The notes under the pieces are model-generated. The model made no database searches. It worked only from the letters and a program-made list of their open reading frames with translations, and was not told the origin of the DNA. A stretch of DNA of 64,000 bases from Bryum argenteum. Lineage: Eukaryota; Streptophyta; Bryopsida; Bryales; Bryaceae. Of the stretch, positions 33,865 through 45,060 are shown piece by piece (the first letter of the stretch is position 1; each line of letters opens with the position of its first letter). Where the stretch lies: positions 13,746,727-13,810,726 of the forward strand of contig CM073327.1 of assembly GCA_037043015.1 (NCBI GenBank), read 5' to 3'. Position numbers and translations under genes: made by a program.

Positions 33865-34018
33865 GGACTTTACATAGGGAGTCAAGCTATCGAGGCCCAT
33901 GGAGAGCTAAAATCCTCTCATGTGATTGGTCCATTTATCAAAGTTTCAAAAATGGACCAAACACATGAGAGGGACTTTGGCTCTCTGTGTGTGGCTTGAC
34001 TCCCCATGTATGTATCCC
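33865..34018. mobile_element. Tourist-like MITE, 154 bp, with TTA target duplication
   Basis: The left end GGACTTTACATAGGGAGTCA and the right end TGACTCCCCATGTATGTATC plus CC form imperfect inverted repeats of about 25 bp. TTA flanks both sides exactly (33862-33864, 34019-34021). Interior halves are also partly complementary (CTCTCATGTGATTGGTCCAT and TGGACCAAACACATGAGAG). It belongs to the same family as 13908-14420. Confidence 0.8.
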
Positions 34019-34538
34019 TTATATCATTTATTGATTTTATTGGCTTTATTTTAAATGGTTTTACAAGGAGAGCTCAAAAGAAACTCCTTTCTTACTATGA
34101 TTATTGGTCCCTTCGAGTGCCTTTTCAATGAAATCACCTTATACTCGAAATGAATCGTGTAAGATGAGAAGATGTAGGAAAAAGTCATTTTTACATACTC
34201 TTCGAAAAACTTTTGTTCATCTATACTGGACCATAACAAAAAAAAATCTCAAGTTCTCCTTGAAAACTTTTTACAAGGATTTCTTGTAAGTGCCAATGAC
34301 AAGTTGGCTTATTTCCAAGCATGGGCATTCACTTTCATACCACACCCTCCCAAAATACCATCCCTTTCCACTATCTACAATATTTGTCACAAATGTTTGT
34401 AATTCTATGAAAAGACATCCGTGGTTTTTGATGTTTCTCTTAGTCCAGTACACACTGAGCCAAATAAATTCACCACCACTTCATGGCCCTTCTAACCAAC
34501 AAAACCATAGCATCAAAGTTGGTTCAACTACTACACTG

Positions 34539-34747
34539 AATAGGTAGATTAGTGTTAGATTTTTATAAGATTTGAAACTGCTGTAAGTATTTGATTTGAT
34601 AAATAAATAAAATTACCAAGAGTTTTGATTCCAATACTGTAGAAGGATCCTTGTCTTGACAGATGTAGAGGGTAAAAATATTGACCAATAGTAAAAACTT
34701 ATAACAAGTTTATATAAATTAGGGTATCTAACACTAATCTACCTATT
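34539..34747. mobile_element. MITE with 22-bp perfect terminal inverted repeat
   Basis: AATAGGTAGATTAGTGTTAG at 34539, extended by AT, is repeated exactly inverted at 34726-34747. The similarity continues imperfectly outwards into ACTACACTG on the left and CAGTAGTG-like sequence (ACTGTAGTGAT on the plus strand) on the right, so true ends may be about 34528 and 34757. The 210-bp AT-rich interior is non-coding. It lies ~180 bp beyond the stop of the histidine kinase gene. Confidence 0.75.
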
Positions 34748-34933
34748 ACTGTAGTGATGCAATAATGAAGAAATAACATAAAGACTCCGTAAACCATTAT
34801 TCCCATGAACCTCTCTATGAAAATATCAAAGAATGAAAAGAATGAGAGCTTCCATATGACCAAGAGATATGAGATGTACCCTTGTAGCTCCTCATTTGAT
34901 ATAATTTACAAGCACTGATGTTGTACAAGCACT

Positions 34934-37101
34934 CTAAGCCCGCTGGCCAAGTTTCTCAGGAGGTAAGAGATGACCTATAGTTTTAAGAAGCTGGTGAATT
35001 TCAAAAGGTTTTCCTAAATAGCCATCCATCCCATGTCTAAGGCATGTGTCTTGGTAACCGTGAATGGCATGGGCAGTAAGCCCCAAAACTGGCAGCCGAG
35101 TCCACCCGTTCTCACTTTCAGCTTTTCTTATCAGCTCCGTTGCCATCAATCCGTCCATTACTGGCATCTGCCACCGACCAAGCCATACACATAAGCCTAT
35201 CTTCACTTTCTCTTGACGAGAATCAGAAGTAGATTCCAGATTAAAAGTAGAAAAACTAGGGGAGAATTGTGGCATTTTTACCGAGCTCAATGACCCATTC
35301 CACCATCCACCAGGATTTAAGAACGAGCTTGGTGGAATGAGACATAAAATAGTGGTGGAGAACCTGGTGGAAGTACATACAGTGATGAAATAGTCACTGA
35401 AGGATAGTCTTGAGGCATACCTGGACATCCATTAGGACGAGGTCGAAGCTATCGTGTCGGGAAGAGACCACATCCAGGGCTTGCTTTCCGTCACCCACAA
35501 TAGTGACTTTGTGACCATGCTTTTCGAGTTGCCTACTAGCGATCTTCTGATTGATGGCATTGTCTTCCGCCAGAAGTATCTGCAAACTAACCTTGTTCTT
35601 GATCATACTATCCAAGTCCGCCGAAGACTCTCTGCTCAGATCTGACCTCGCTGGTGATGGTGCATTCGCTGCGGCTCGACCTCTTTCACGTTCCGAAGCT
35701 TCGCTGGAATCAAAAGGACCTTGTTCACGCGGCTTGCCCATTGCAGATCTCTCTCCCCAATCCGAGAGAGTAGAGGACGTATGTGACAACAGTGGCTGGA
35801 GATGGACCCCTTCTTCCTGTCCTGAGCTTGTGACTTCACTGCTTGCGCTTCGGTCACTGCGGACAGAGTCCCCATTGTTGAAACTGCTGGCTTTGGTCGG
35901 ATCTGATAATGTCTTTTCTAAATTCGAGCCACCTCGTAAGCGGTCCCGTCGTTTACGACCTTCACTGACTTGTGCGGGTGTCACAGCTTCAAAGTCTTCA
36001 ACATGTCCATTCGATTCCTCTGCCAACTGCTGGAAATCACTGGCCGACCGAACCTTCGGAGTTCGAGTCGCTGCACCTTGCTCATTTACCTCGCTCACTT
36101 CTTTGTTTGGATTGAAGGTTAAACCTCCCATCAGACTCCATTGGCGGAAACTATTATCTACGCACAGAATTTGAAAACATCATAAGCTACAAGAACATCA
36201 AATTAGTGGTTCGATCACATGACTTCAAGCCGAAAGTTCTTCCATCTCTCGAAGCAGGAAATATATTAAAGAACAACAACAAACCTGGTTTTAGCCTCGG
36301 ACTTTCTGGTGGGCTTTCTTTCGGCTTGTTGAGATAGAAAGGCAGCCGAAAGTGAAAGGCACTACCCTTGCCTATTACACTCTCAGCCCATAAGGTGCCT
36401 CCTAGAAGATCGACAAATCTGCAGCAAACACAGGAGGGGAGGGTGAAAAGAATTTCAGACAATCTCAAAGTATCAGGGTAGACTAGAAGCGGGTTCTGAC
36501 AGACACGAGCACTTCGATAACCGAAAACAGACAGGCCTTTTCGGATTCAAAAGTACTCTAATTGACAATATTTAGTACCTCTGAACAATGCAGAGACCAA
36601 GCCCAGTTCCACCGTAGAGACGCGAAGTTGACGCATCGGCCTGTGTGAAAGGCTTGAACATATCTTGTAACGTTTCCTGACTGATTCCAATTCCAGTATC
36701 GCGAACCTCAAAGTCAAGGAACATACTCGCTAGGAGGTCGAACCGCTTAGAATTTCCTAGAGAAATACTGGACCTCGCGACCACTCTGTTGCTCAGATCT
36801 GAAAAAACCCACAACAACAGCGGTTCAGAACTAAGAATTTTAAGAGGCATCGCTGAACAGAGCATGAAAGAAACGAGAAATTCGCCATTATTACCATCAT
36901 CTGAATCGATGGGCGGTTTAACTATTTGCTCCGCTGCTACCTTCACATGCACGCTTACAGAACCCTTGTGCGTGAACTTCAAAGCATTGCCAACTGCAAA
37001 ACCAAAACCAGTAAAAAAGAGAAAATATAAGCACTAGAACCCTTACACCAACACAAGTATAAATCTTTAAAATCCCCATGACAAAATGAAGCAAACAACG
37101 C

Positions 37102-37139
<38 letters not shown>

Positions 37140-39350
37140 GGCAAAGGGAAAACTTGATAATCCAGAGTGGGTGTAGAGGGAAGTTAGTAATGAGCTTGAC
37201 CTAAGTTCAGTAGGCATTGTTGAAGTTTCCCGACATCGCCAACCAAAGACTGAGGCACTCCATTGTCAATCTCCAGCAACAGCCCCAGCCCACGCTGTTG
37301 CGCCCGTGGCTGGAGCATGCGAAATGTGCTTGACGCCATTTTCCGAATGTTGAATGGCACATTCTCAACCTCTAAACGCCCTGCTTCGATCTTGGCGAGG
37401 TCTAGAACACTGTTGATGATATGCAAGAGAAGATCCGCACACTCCTTGACCGACACTAAACTTTCCTTCTGGTCACTGGTGAGCTCTGACTCCAACAGCA
37501 AGGCTGTCAAGCCAAGAATCCCGTGAATCGGTGTCCTGATTACATCCAAACACAAATTTAGTTAACAGCACGTCTTTGAATTACTCAAAAGGCATAAACT
37601 TCGAATTCTGTGATGTAGAACATCTGGACCAAGTAAAGACATTTACCTGATTTCATGACTCATATTTGCAAGAAAATCTGATTTCGACTGGCTGGCTTGT
37701 TCGGCATTTCGCTGTGAGATTTGGAGCTCCTCGTTAGCTTTACGAAGCTCGGCTGTTCTCGTATCTATCCTTTGTTCCAGCTCAACATTCCAGTGGCGTA
37801 ATCTTTTGGTGAGGTGCTTCTTCTCCCTTACTGCTGCGGCCAGTGTTATGCCCACTACTCCTATCACGCAGACGAAGAGTTGAACCTGACATACAAACAC
37901 CGTAACTTAGTCTAGCAGTACTTGATCGCATGCTCCATTTCAACTTTTCTACGCCGCTGTACAGATCAGTCCAGAATGCCATAAATAACCGCTTCCGAAT
38001 CTAAGCTGGTGCATGAAACACTTCAAAGAAGAATCGATGATATACAAATACAAAGAAGGAATAACGATCTTCCATTCTTGAACGATCCAAACATGCTTTG
38101 AAAGTAGCGATCACCGACTCATTCTCTGCACTGAAATTAACCACTTGGAGATCCAAAAGAGCACCAACCTGCAGTATAAGCTCCGGGGACGATACTGATG
38201 AATTCTGATTCGAATAAAGGGCACCCCGCTGGCGGATTGAACCTACTGCAGAGCAGTAAGCGACAGCACTTACAGTAAGGGCCCAGCCTACTCTGTTAAA
38301 CCGAAAAGCAGTCCAGGTAATAACAGGGAAGCACAGATAAGCTCGTGGTCGAAAGGCCTTAAAGTTGATGAAAAACACAACCGCCACAACTGCAGCAGTC
38401 GTCAAGGCTACCAATAAACACTCCAGCGACTTGCAAGGATTCTTAAAGTGTGATTTATACTCCCACGATAGAAGATGCGTCAGAAGTGGCGTCACAGTAA
38501 TCATGGTTGCCAGAATCCCGAGCCACCAAGTAGTCCAGTACCGCCAAAAGCTCGCCCATTGCATCATAGGAGTGATAGCAGTAACCAGTGAGACGATGAT
38601 GCTGAAAAACAACGAAAGGAAGAAGACGGTAGTCAGATACCACATGGCTTCTTTCACGGAGTCAATAGTGGGCACGTTCTTCGTGCCCTTGCACAGAAGC
38701 TTCCGTAGTATAAAACCACCGAGATGGCTCTGGCATGTAGTTAATACACACACCAGCAGCAGGACCAAGCAATTCGCAGCAGTGAAGCCAAGATTTCCCC
38801 GCCATATCAAATACAGCCTTGTGAGATACAATCCCACGAAATTGCCTGGAATTGCAGAAGCTGTCCATACACATGCCACTGCAAGTGCAACCGAATGGGG
38901 GAGGTACAATGGAAAAGGGATAGTTCGATCGTAATGATCTCGAAGCCCAGACACTGAGCTTTCCCATGTAACCACGCCACTGATTAGTATCAGTAGCATA
39001 GCTAACAAATTGCGGCCAAAGAGTATGGAGAGCGTAGTAGCATCCCTTGGTCGGTCTCTCCATGATCGTGAAACCTCTTGACCTAACCCTAACACGACCC
39101 TCCGTGTTCCAGAAGAAATTCTTCCTCCTGTTTCTTGTAGTGACCAAGATGAGCCAGGCTCCCTTTGATCTGCTTCCTGCGGGTAGTCCACTGCTCTAAC
39201 ATCTCCATTCCTCCAAGGATAAACCGCCCGCTTCAATCTCTTAGATATAGTAATCCTCCCGCTACCTTCATTACTTTGCGATTCCAGCATTTTCATGCAC
39301 ATAAAAATGTTGAGATACTGGCGATAGAAACCGTTGTTCGTGGTGTACAA
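34934..39350 (-). CDS. Hybrid histidine kinase with N-terminal MASE1 sensor and C-terminal receiver
   Basis: Eight exons fit together with GT-AG junctions and correct phase: 39350-38145, 37885-37647, 37535-37201, 36993-36895, 36798-36579, 36418-36285, 36157-35421, 35167-34934 (1067 residues). Residues ~105-425 have eight or nine membrane helices with MASE1-type segments ([50 protein letters not shown]). A coiled linker leads to HisKA with the phosphorylated His479 in NMSHEIRTP. HATPase motifs follow: N box NALKF (596), G1 DTGIG (660-664), F box FKPFTQAD, G2 YGGTGLGL (688-695). After a Ser-rich linker comes a receiver with E942/D943, phospho-acceptor D988 (LMDVQMPVMDG), T1021 and K1043. It should autophosphorylate at the membrane and start a phosphorelay. 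The ligand is unknown. The start could be any of the Met codons 1, 17, 19 or 21. The gene looks fully functional. Confidence 0.9.
37105..37138. repeat. Poly(A) tract in an intron of the histidine kinase gene
   Basis: An unbroken run of A of about 33 bases lies between the third and fourth coding exons (intron 37200-36994). Confidence 0.85.
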
Positions 39351-41040
39351 TACACTTTCATCACGTTTGAATCACTGTTACACTAGCCTCTCTGTATAAA
39401 ATCTCCACGAGCCTATATGTCTCCAAGCTAAGTCGCCTTTCTTCAACCTCCACACCATGGCGCCAAGGTCGATTTCAAAACACGATTATGTCCCTTTCAG
39501 AAGTCGTCCTTCCTGAGCACGATTAGGTCTGTCCCTTTCAGAAGTCGTTCTTCCTGAATACATCAAGATTTGAATGAATGTCCCTCCGGAGCTAATAATT
39601 CCAAAACCCTTGCATAAACCAGAACCTCTTGAGATGAACCAAGACAGCCGATAAAGGCGTCTCCGCTATTGTGGCACAGAAAGATGGGGACTAAATGCGT
39701 TTCTTAGTAAGAAACACAGTAGTCCAGAAAGCTCATTCCATGCTCACGGATGCTTCTAGCAAGAACTGCCGTGAGGTGAATTAAACACAGCAAGGATCCT
39801 CTGAAAGCCGAAAAAGCTTCTAGGCTCTTACGAAGGACCGACTAAAAAAAGAACTGCAAGAAACTGCCGTAGAGGCGATGTGGAGTAAGAGATTCACTTT
39901 GTTCACACCGAAACAGCTAAAAGAGCTCAAAACAAGCTGATATGGAATTATCACAACGAATTGCGAGCAATGAGGATCGCAACAAGAAGCACTTCAAGAA
40001 GCACTCGTCCGACAACTCATGAACTCATGAATTTTCCTGTTCTCTGAAACAGTGAGAAGTGTAGAGTACCTGAGCAGCTCGAGACGGCAGTTACCTACTA
40101 CAGGGAAAGCCCATCCCTCCTGAGAGTGTAGTAGCAGCTTCTGAATGGCACAGCAACGAAGTGAAACCTGTTCACCACGTCATGGAGGCAGAAAAATATG
40201 GTGGAAAGTGCTGGCAAATGCCTAAGTGAAAGGGTAAAGCCACAATTAGCTCGCCATTTGGACCCTCGCTACTGTTTATAAGTGGGTACTTGAAATGCCT
40301 GCTTTCGTCGCTTCTTCTCCTCCTTCTCCTTCTCCTTCGGTGACGCCCGTCCCCGTGACCGCCGGGCCCTCCGGACCCACATTCTTTATTGTCACGGACC
40401 TCCACTTGTACACTGTCGACTCACATTTGCCGTTGGCCGCAATTATGGAAGGCGACAATATAGAGGGATAAACTGTGGCCGCCGGGTATGAATGTGATCA
40501 TGGTGGTGTTCTGCTTCACAGAATCAGAATGATGGAAGCTTCTTCAGGCTAGACATTGCATCCTGAAAAGTGCTGAAATCCCTGGAAATCCTATCTCATG
40601 AGCAGTGAGCAGCCTAGCCCTGAGCGTGCGCGGTGAGCCGACGATACGATGAAAGTCGTCGATGCTAATGGATGAAGAAGTCCATGGAAGCATGGATGGA
40701 TGAAAAATAGAGGAATTTGTTATTTCGTAAGCCTTTACGAGCTCATTGTGCTTAACTATGAAAGCAATGGTCCTAGTCCAATAAACATGTGTAAATGCAA
40801 AGGCTTGGAAACTAAGTTTTGCGTAATAAAATTCTAAAATTGGAATTTGGCTTTGCAGATTTTACCACATATAATATGTATGTCTTTCCACACTCATAGC
40901 AAATGATAGTCCAAATTTCCAAAATTAAACCCTTTATCTAGGCTGCCCAAAACAACAAAATGCCAGTATGGTTGCCTTGGGCACTTAGGGGTTAAAGAGT
41001 TTTAAGGACTAATGTAGATAAAGCAGATAGATAGATAAAA
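39351..41040. other. Upstream region of the histidine kinase gene
   Basis: It should hold the kinase promoter and 5' UTR. A short duplicated motif (CCCTTTCAGAAGTCGTYCTT) lies at 39491 and 39533. Minus-strand open frames at 40172-40458 overlap in two frames with Arg-rich or Gly/Glu-rich low complexity and no homology that I can see, so they are not called. A TTAAACCC...GGGTTAAA inverted-repeat relic is at 40926-40996. Confidence 0.4.
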
Positions 41041-41259
41041 ACTCCGGTCCCTTTTTCAGGGCCGGCGTGATTAGAGTGTCTGTTCGTCAAGCCAGCGTCC
41101 CAAAGCCCACCGGGCAAGAGGACCCTGGTACAAGACTACTCACCCCTTTCGGGATTAGACACTATAGTAGCCAGAGGAAGCAAGAGTAACCCAAAATAAT
41201 CAGCCGCACATTTCTAAGGTTTGTGTAAGGTTATATTTCTTATTTGCTCGTGGGAATGG

Positions 41260-41500
41260 TCGCCAAGCCATGGTTCCTGGTTGATTGGTAGGGATGTTTG
41301 AGTCGCAGATAAGCGTTCCGGGTTCGATACTCGGAGGATCCGTTTGAGCGTTTAATGTGATGTACATGGCTTGGTGCTGCTGGTGTATTATACATAGGCA
41401 GGAAATTTGTACCAATCAATCGGCCCCGTCCCATCTACCTGAGACAAGTGTGACTTTTCCTGTGGGAAGCGGTTTACGCCGTTTCACACGCCCACCTCTT
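41260..41500 (+). repeat. tRNA-derived SINE-like element
   Basis: GGTTGATTGGTAGGGATG (box A-like) and TCCGGGTTCGATACTCGG (box B) are spaced like a tRNA promoter, followed by ATCCGTTTGAGCGTT. A second copy of the last part (CCGAGTTTGATTCTCCTCGG then ACTCGTTTGAGCGTT) lies at about 46740. The 3' end is unclear because a poly(T) tract belonging to the adjacent LINE follows. Confidence 0.5.
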
Positions 41501-41504
41501 TCCT

Positions 41505-41506
<2 letters not shown>

Positions 41507-41580
<74 letters not shown>

Positions 41581-42915
41581 TTATAGTGGGGATTGTTTGG
41601 TTATTCTCAATTTTCCTTTTGTGTAAAATAATTGAACCGGCGTGTTGAATGGCGATGGTATTTATTTCCTGGAATGTGCGTTTTATGCATGTTTCTGATA
41701 AGTTAAATTTTTCTGCCAGAAGTTTCATCGATGGTTTGTGTGTTGTGCCTCTAGCACCCGCTGTGATGACTATGAGGGGGTCTACTTTCCATCCTAGGTT
41801 ACGGAGGTTATCAAGAAGGGGTTGATATTTGTCGGTTTTGTTATTGATTGTTTCTTGAGAGAATCTATCATTGCAATATGTGAATTCTATAAATTGCAGT
41901 GTGAGGTCGTCTGTTGGGTGTGATGGAGGGTCGTTTTTGTGTGGTAGACCTTTGACGCATAGTATATCCGGTTTAAATCTAGCGTTGCATTGGCATCTCT
42001 CATTGTGTACATTCGCATTGTAATAGCCATGGAGGGACCGTGTTTTCTTGGGGGTTGTTATTAAATGTGCCTGCGTTCATGAGGATATAACATCGTGATT
42101 TTTGTGATGAGAGAATTAATTTTCTTAGTTCCCATACGGCTTTGTTATGTCTCTTAATTCTAATGGCGTGTATGTGGTGGTGACCACATTTGAGTAATGC
42201 GTGTAACCATGTGTCGGCGTCCATGGAGTTACATATAGAGCATGTTATTGATGGGAATCTTTCTCGCCAAAAAAATAGTTGTTTCCTTGCATTCCCCATG
42301 TATTGGCCGGTGCGTAGCTTTAGAATAATTGTTTTTTGGGAGTCCGTAATTGTGGGGTTTAGCCAGTATGCATTCGATAATTCATTGTCAATGTCCGTGT
42401 TTGTTGTCCATTTGTTGGTGTTGGGGAATTGGTCAGCGAGTATTATAAGGTTGTTGTCGTAGTCTTGTTTGTGTAGGTATGTTTGAAGGCATCTGACCGG
42501 GCCTTTGTCTGGGCGAGTTAGGGGTCCTGGCCATTTATATTTCTGGTAGTAGAATGGCGTGGTGTGTGCAAATTCGTGGGGTTTTGTGGCTACCGCATAT
42601 TTTTTGGTGGTGCCGGTTTTCGCAAGTTTATCTGCTTGCTCGTTGCCAGTAATGTTAATGTGCGCTTTAACTTTGTGGAATATAGTAGGTTGGGTACGGT
42701 TTTGTAGTATTTCAACCATTTCCGTTAGGATGGTTTTGTCAGGATGGTTGTGGTGTGTAGATGGGTGTAATATGTGAGTATTTAGATTATATATAGGCAG
42801 TTTATGCAATCCGTGAAGATATAGGCCGGTTCATTTGGGTATTTGGTGCTAATTAAGTGCAGGGTTGTATGAATAGCCATTAATTCGGCACGGAAGCAAG
42901 TTTGAAGTCTGTAGA
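41507..42915 (-). mobile_element. 5'-truncated LINE with RNase H and restriction-like endonuclease (Dualen-like)
   Basis: A 71-base T tract at 41507-41577 is the poly(A) tail of a minus-strand insertion. Reading upstream on that strand gives the end of RNase H (CFRAELMAIHTTLH, YIFTDCINCLYII, after a frame change KVKAHINITGNEQADKLAK). Next come a CSICNSMDADTWLHALLKCG zinc-type motif, an in-frame TGA near 42000, and in another frame CNARFKPDILCVKGLP, LQFIEFTYCNDRFSQE and KYQPLLDNLRNLGWKVDP, which fits the PD-x-E-x-T pattern of a restriction-like endonuclease. RNase H followed by a C-terminal endonuclease of this kind is typical of the Dualen/RandI clade first described in green algae. No reverse transcriptase is left: the copy is 5'-truncated and frameshifted. 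Confidence 0.7.
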
Positions 42916-42929
42916 TAAAGCACATAACT

Positions 42930-43340
42930 TAATTACACCTTGTGAAATGTTGTGGTGCTCTTTTCTCTGTGGTGTTGTAGTATCATCCATCTATATGTAC
43001 CGGCCTTGTGAAGTGAAGGATTCTTGATTCTTTGGGAGGATGGTAATGTTTGTTACAGTAAGACATTGTGCTAATTTCTAATTAATACTTCTACATAAAG
43101 TGGTGGCAAATTCTCATGTCAATAAAACAAAGCTTCATAGTATGAAATACTCTCTCAAGGGATGAAAAAAAAGAAAAAAAACTATTGACAATCAGAGAGT
43201 TCATATAAACTTTATGATGGAATACCATGATATACTTTCTCAATGTTTATATTTATCATATATCCTACTTAGAAAGGTCCTTCTTAGAAAGGTCCTTGTG
43301 GAGGAATGACTTATTTGACCTCTAAAAAAACTAAATCTCA
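42930..43340. other. Spacer
   Basis: AT-rich sequence between two retroelement remnants, with a short direct repeat (TACTTAGAAAGGTCC/TTCTTAGAAAGGTCC) near 43265. Nothing else is seen. Confidence 0.35.
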
Positions 43341-43359
43341 AATTTGACATGGTTGTGCA

Positions 43360-45060
43360 TCATGTACACATTATTGTGCGTAAAACATTTGCTATAGAGA
43401 GAGTTTTGGTATATTCTAGCCTCATTTGCAAGTATCCACTTGCCTCAATTAGATTGTACAACTTGAATTGCCAAGTGATAAATGGGGAACTTTGTCCCCC
43501 TCACACTTATGCATGTGTAGCCGCCCAATTGCCTATGACTATCGAGACATTAGACATATCAAATGATACTTTTGTAAGCTTGAAAAAGTTTGATAGAAAG
43601 TCATCTTACGTGGAAAATTTAAGGAATAAAAAGTTAATGACCTCAATTTTTGCGGAGCTTACAAGCCCAAGAAAGGGACTTCACATTTAAGCCATGCAAT
43701 GTGCATGAGTCTAGAAAGCCACATTTTCATAAAATTGCTCATTATTTGTGAGAATGTTACATTCTTGCAAGTGAGTCGATGGGCGTCACATTCTTCATTG
43801 TGAGTCATTGCTTTCTCTGGTACTTGATTGGGACATTGGATGTTGAAGATGCTAGATATTATTTTTCTTGTAGCTTATGGAAATGAATTACATTTTCATG
43901 TCCGTGCGGAGTTTTGGGAGAGAATGATACTACTTTGTCTATGCGATAGCTCCGGATACGAGGTACTAGGTGCAAATGGTTGCACACTTGTTTGCCTCAT
44001 TTTTAAGAGCCTTCATGGTTTTAAGCAATCTAGGGATATCTATGACCGCAAGTTTGTAGCCTTTTTTTATTGTATTTGAGCTTGTTCCAAGTGGGGCAAA
44101 TCCATGCCTTTCTGTTTTAGTTAAACCGCTACTCATCTTAATTCTTTTTATCAATGACAGCCTCGTGTTACTCCTCGCTTTTGAAGATGGAGTCTCTGCT
44201 TCGACATATGGAGGAGCAGTTCAAGATCACTCACTTATTCGGAGATCTTTACATTGGCTTATATATTCACCAAGTGGAGGACCGTAGCAAGATCGACGTC
44301 TATCAGTTCGTCTATTTGCAATGTAACCTTCAGAAGTTTGGGTCTGAGGCATGTGCAACACGTGCTTATCACGATACGAATGTCGACAAAAAAGCACAAG
44401 AATCCTTGGAGTCGTCCTTCTAGTATATCTCAGCTATAGAAATCCTCATGTTTGCCCAAACCCTTAGTAGGCCAAAAGTGAGCTACGCTATTAGTACTTT
44501 TACTTAATTTACAACAAATCCAAAGCACTCTCATTACTACGTTGTTGGTCGCATTTTTAAATATGTTATTGGACGTTGCACTTATCACTTCGCTACAATG
44601 GCAACAATTCTTCACTAAGTTTAGAAGCTTATGCTCATGCGGATTATGCTCGTAATATTACGGATTGCAAGACCTTAAAGTGGTACATTGCTTCAATTAA
44701 ATGGCGCCCGTGTAGCTTCGAGTAGCCAAAAGCAGCTTTCTGTAGCTACAACCACAATTGAGGCGAAAGACATCATCTAGGTTGTGACCTTACTTACGAA
44801 TTTGGTACTACCACAATCTCATCCAACACAACCAGAGTGTTATCTGCGTTGTGAATTCCATTGTTGAACAAAACACAACGACATTGTGTATCACTTCATT
44901 CGCGAATAGGAACGAGTAGGCACCACACTTGAATAGTCGATTTATCTCAATTGTTGCGCAGCTCGCTCACATCTTTAAGAAGGCTATACGCGTAGATGTC
45001 TACTTCAAGATTCGATAGGTTTACCTGTTCTCCCACTAGTGCATGGTTGATTTAAGCATA
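43360..45060 (+). pseudogene. Dead Ty1/copia retrotransposon, RT-RNase H part
   Basis: Across several frames the plus strand matches copia polyprotein. VCLIFKSLHGFKQSRDIYDR (43990-44050) is the usual LKKSLYGLKQSPRQWY block. ITHLFGDLYIGLYIHQVEDR (44225-44285) is the usual DLGEAxFFLGIxIxRDR block. RPKVSYAISTF (44470) is the RPDISYAVxxxSRF block. KQLSVATTTIEAKDI (44735) is the usual STTEAEYMA block, and TKHNDIVYHFIRE (44870) is the TKHIDVRYHFIRE block. Stops and frameshifts separate all of them. The earlier part (43360-43960) may be integrase or N-terminal RT but cannot be assigned. No LTRs were identified. Confidence 0.75.

Noticed and set aside
40172-40458. Arg-rich minus-strand frames upstream of the kinase gene
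   Set aside because: Two overlapping frames are open because of a CTTCTCC/TCTCCTTC simple repeat. No conserved motif is seen.
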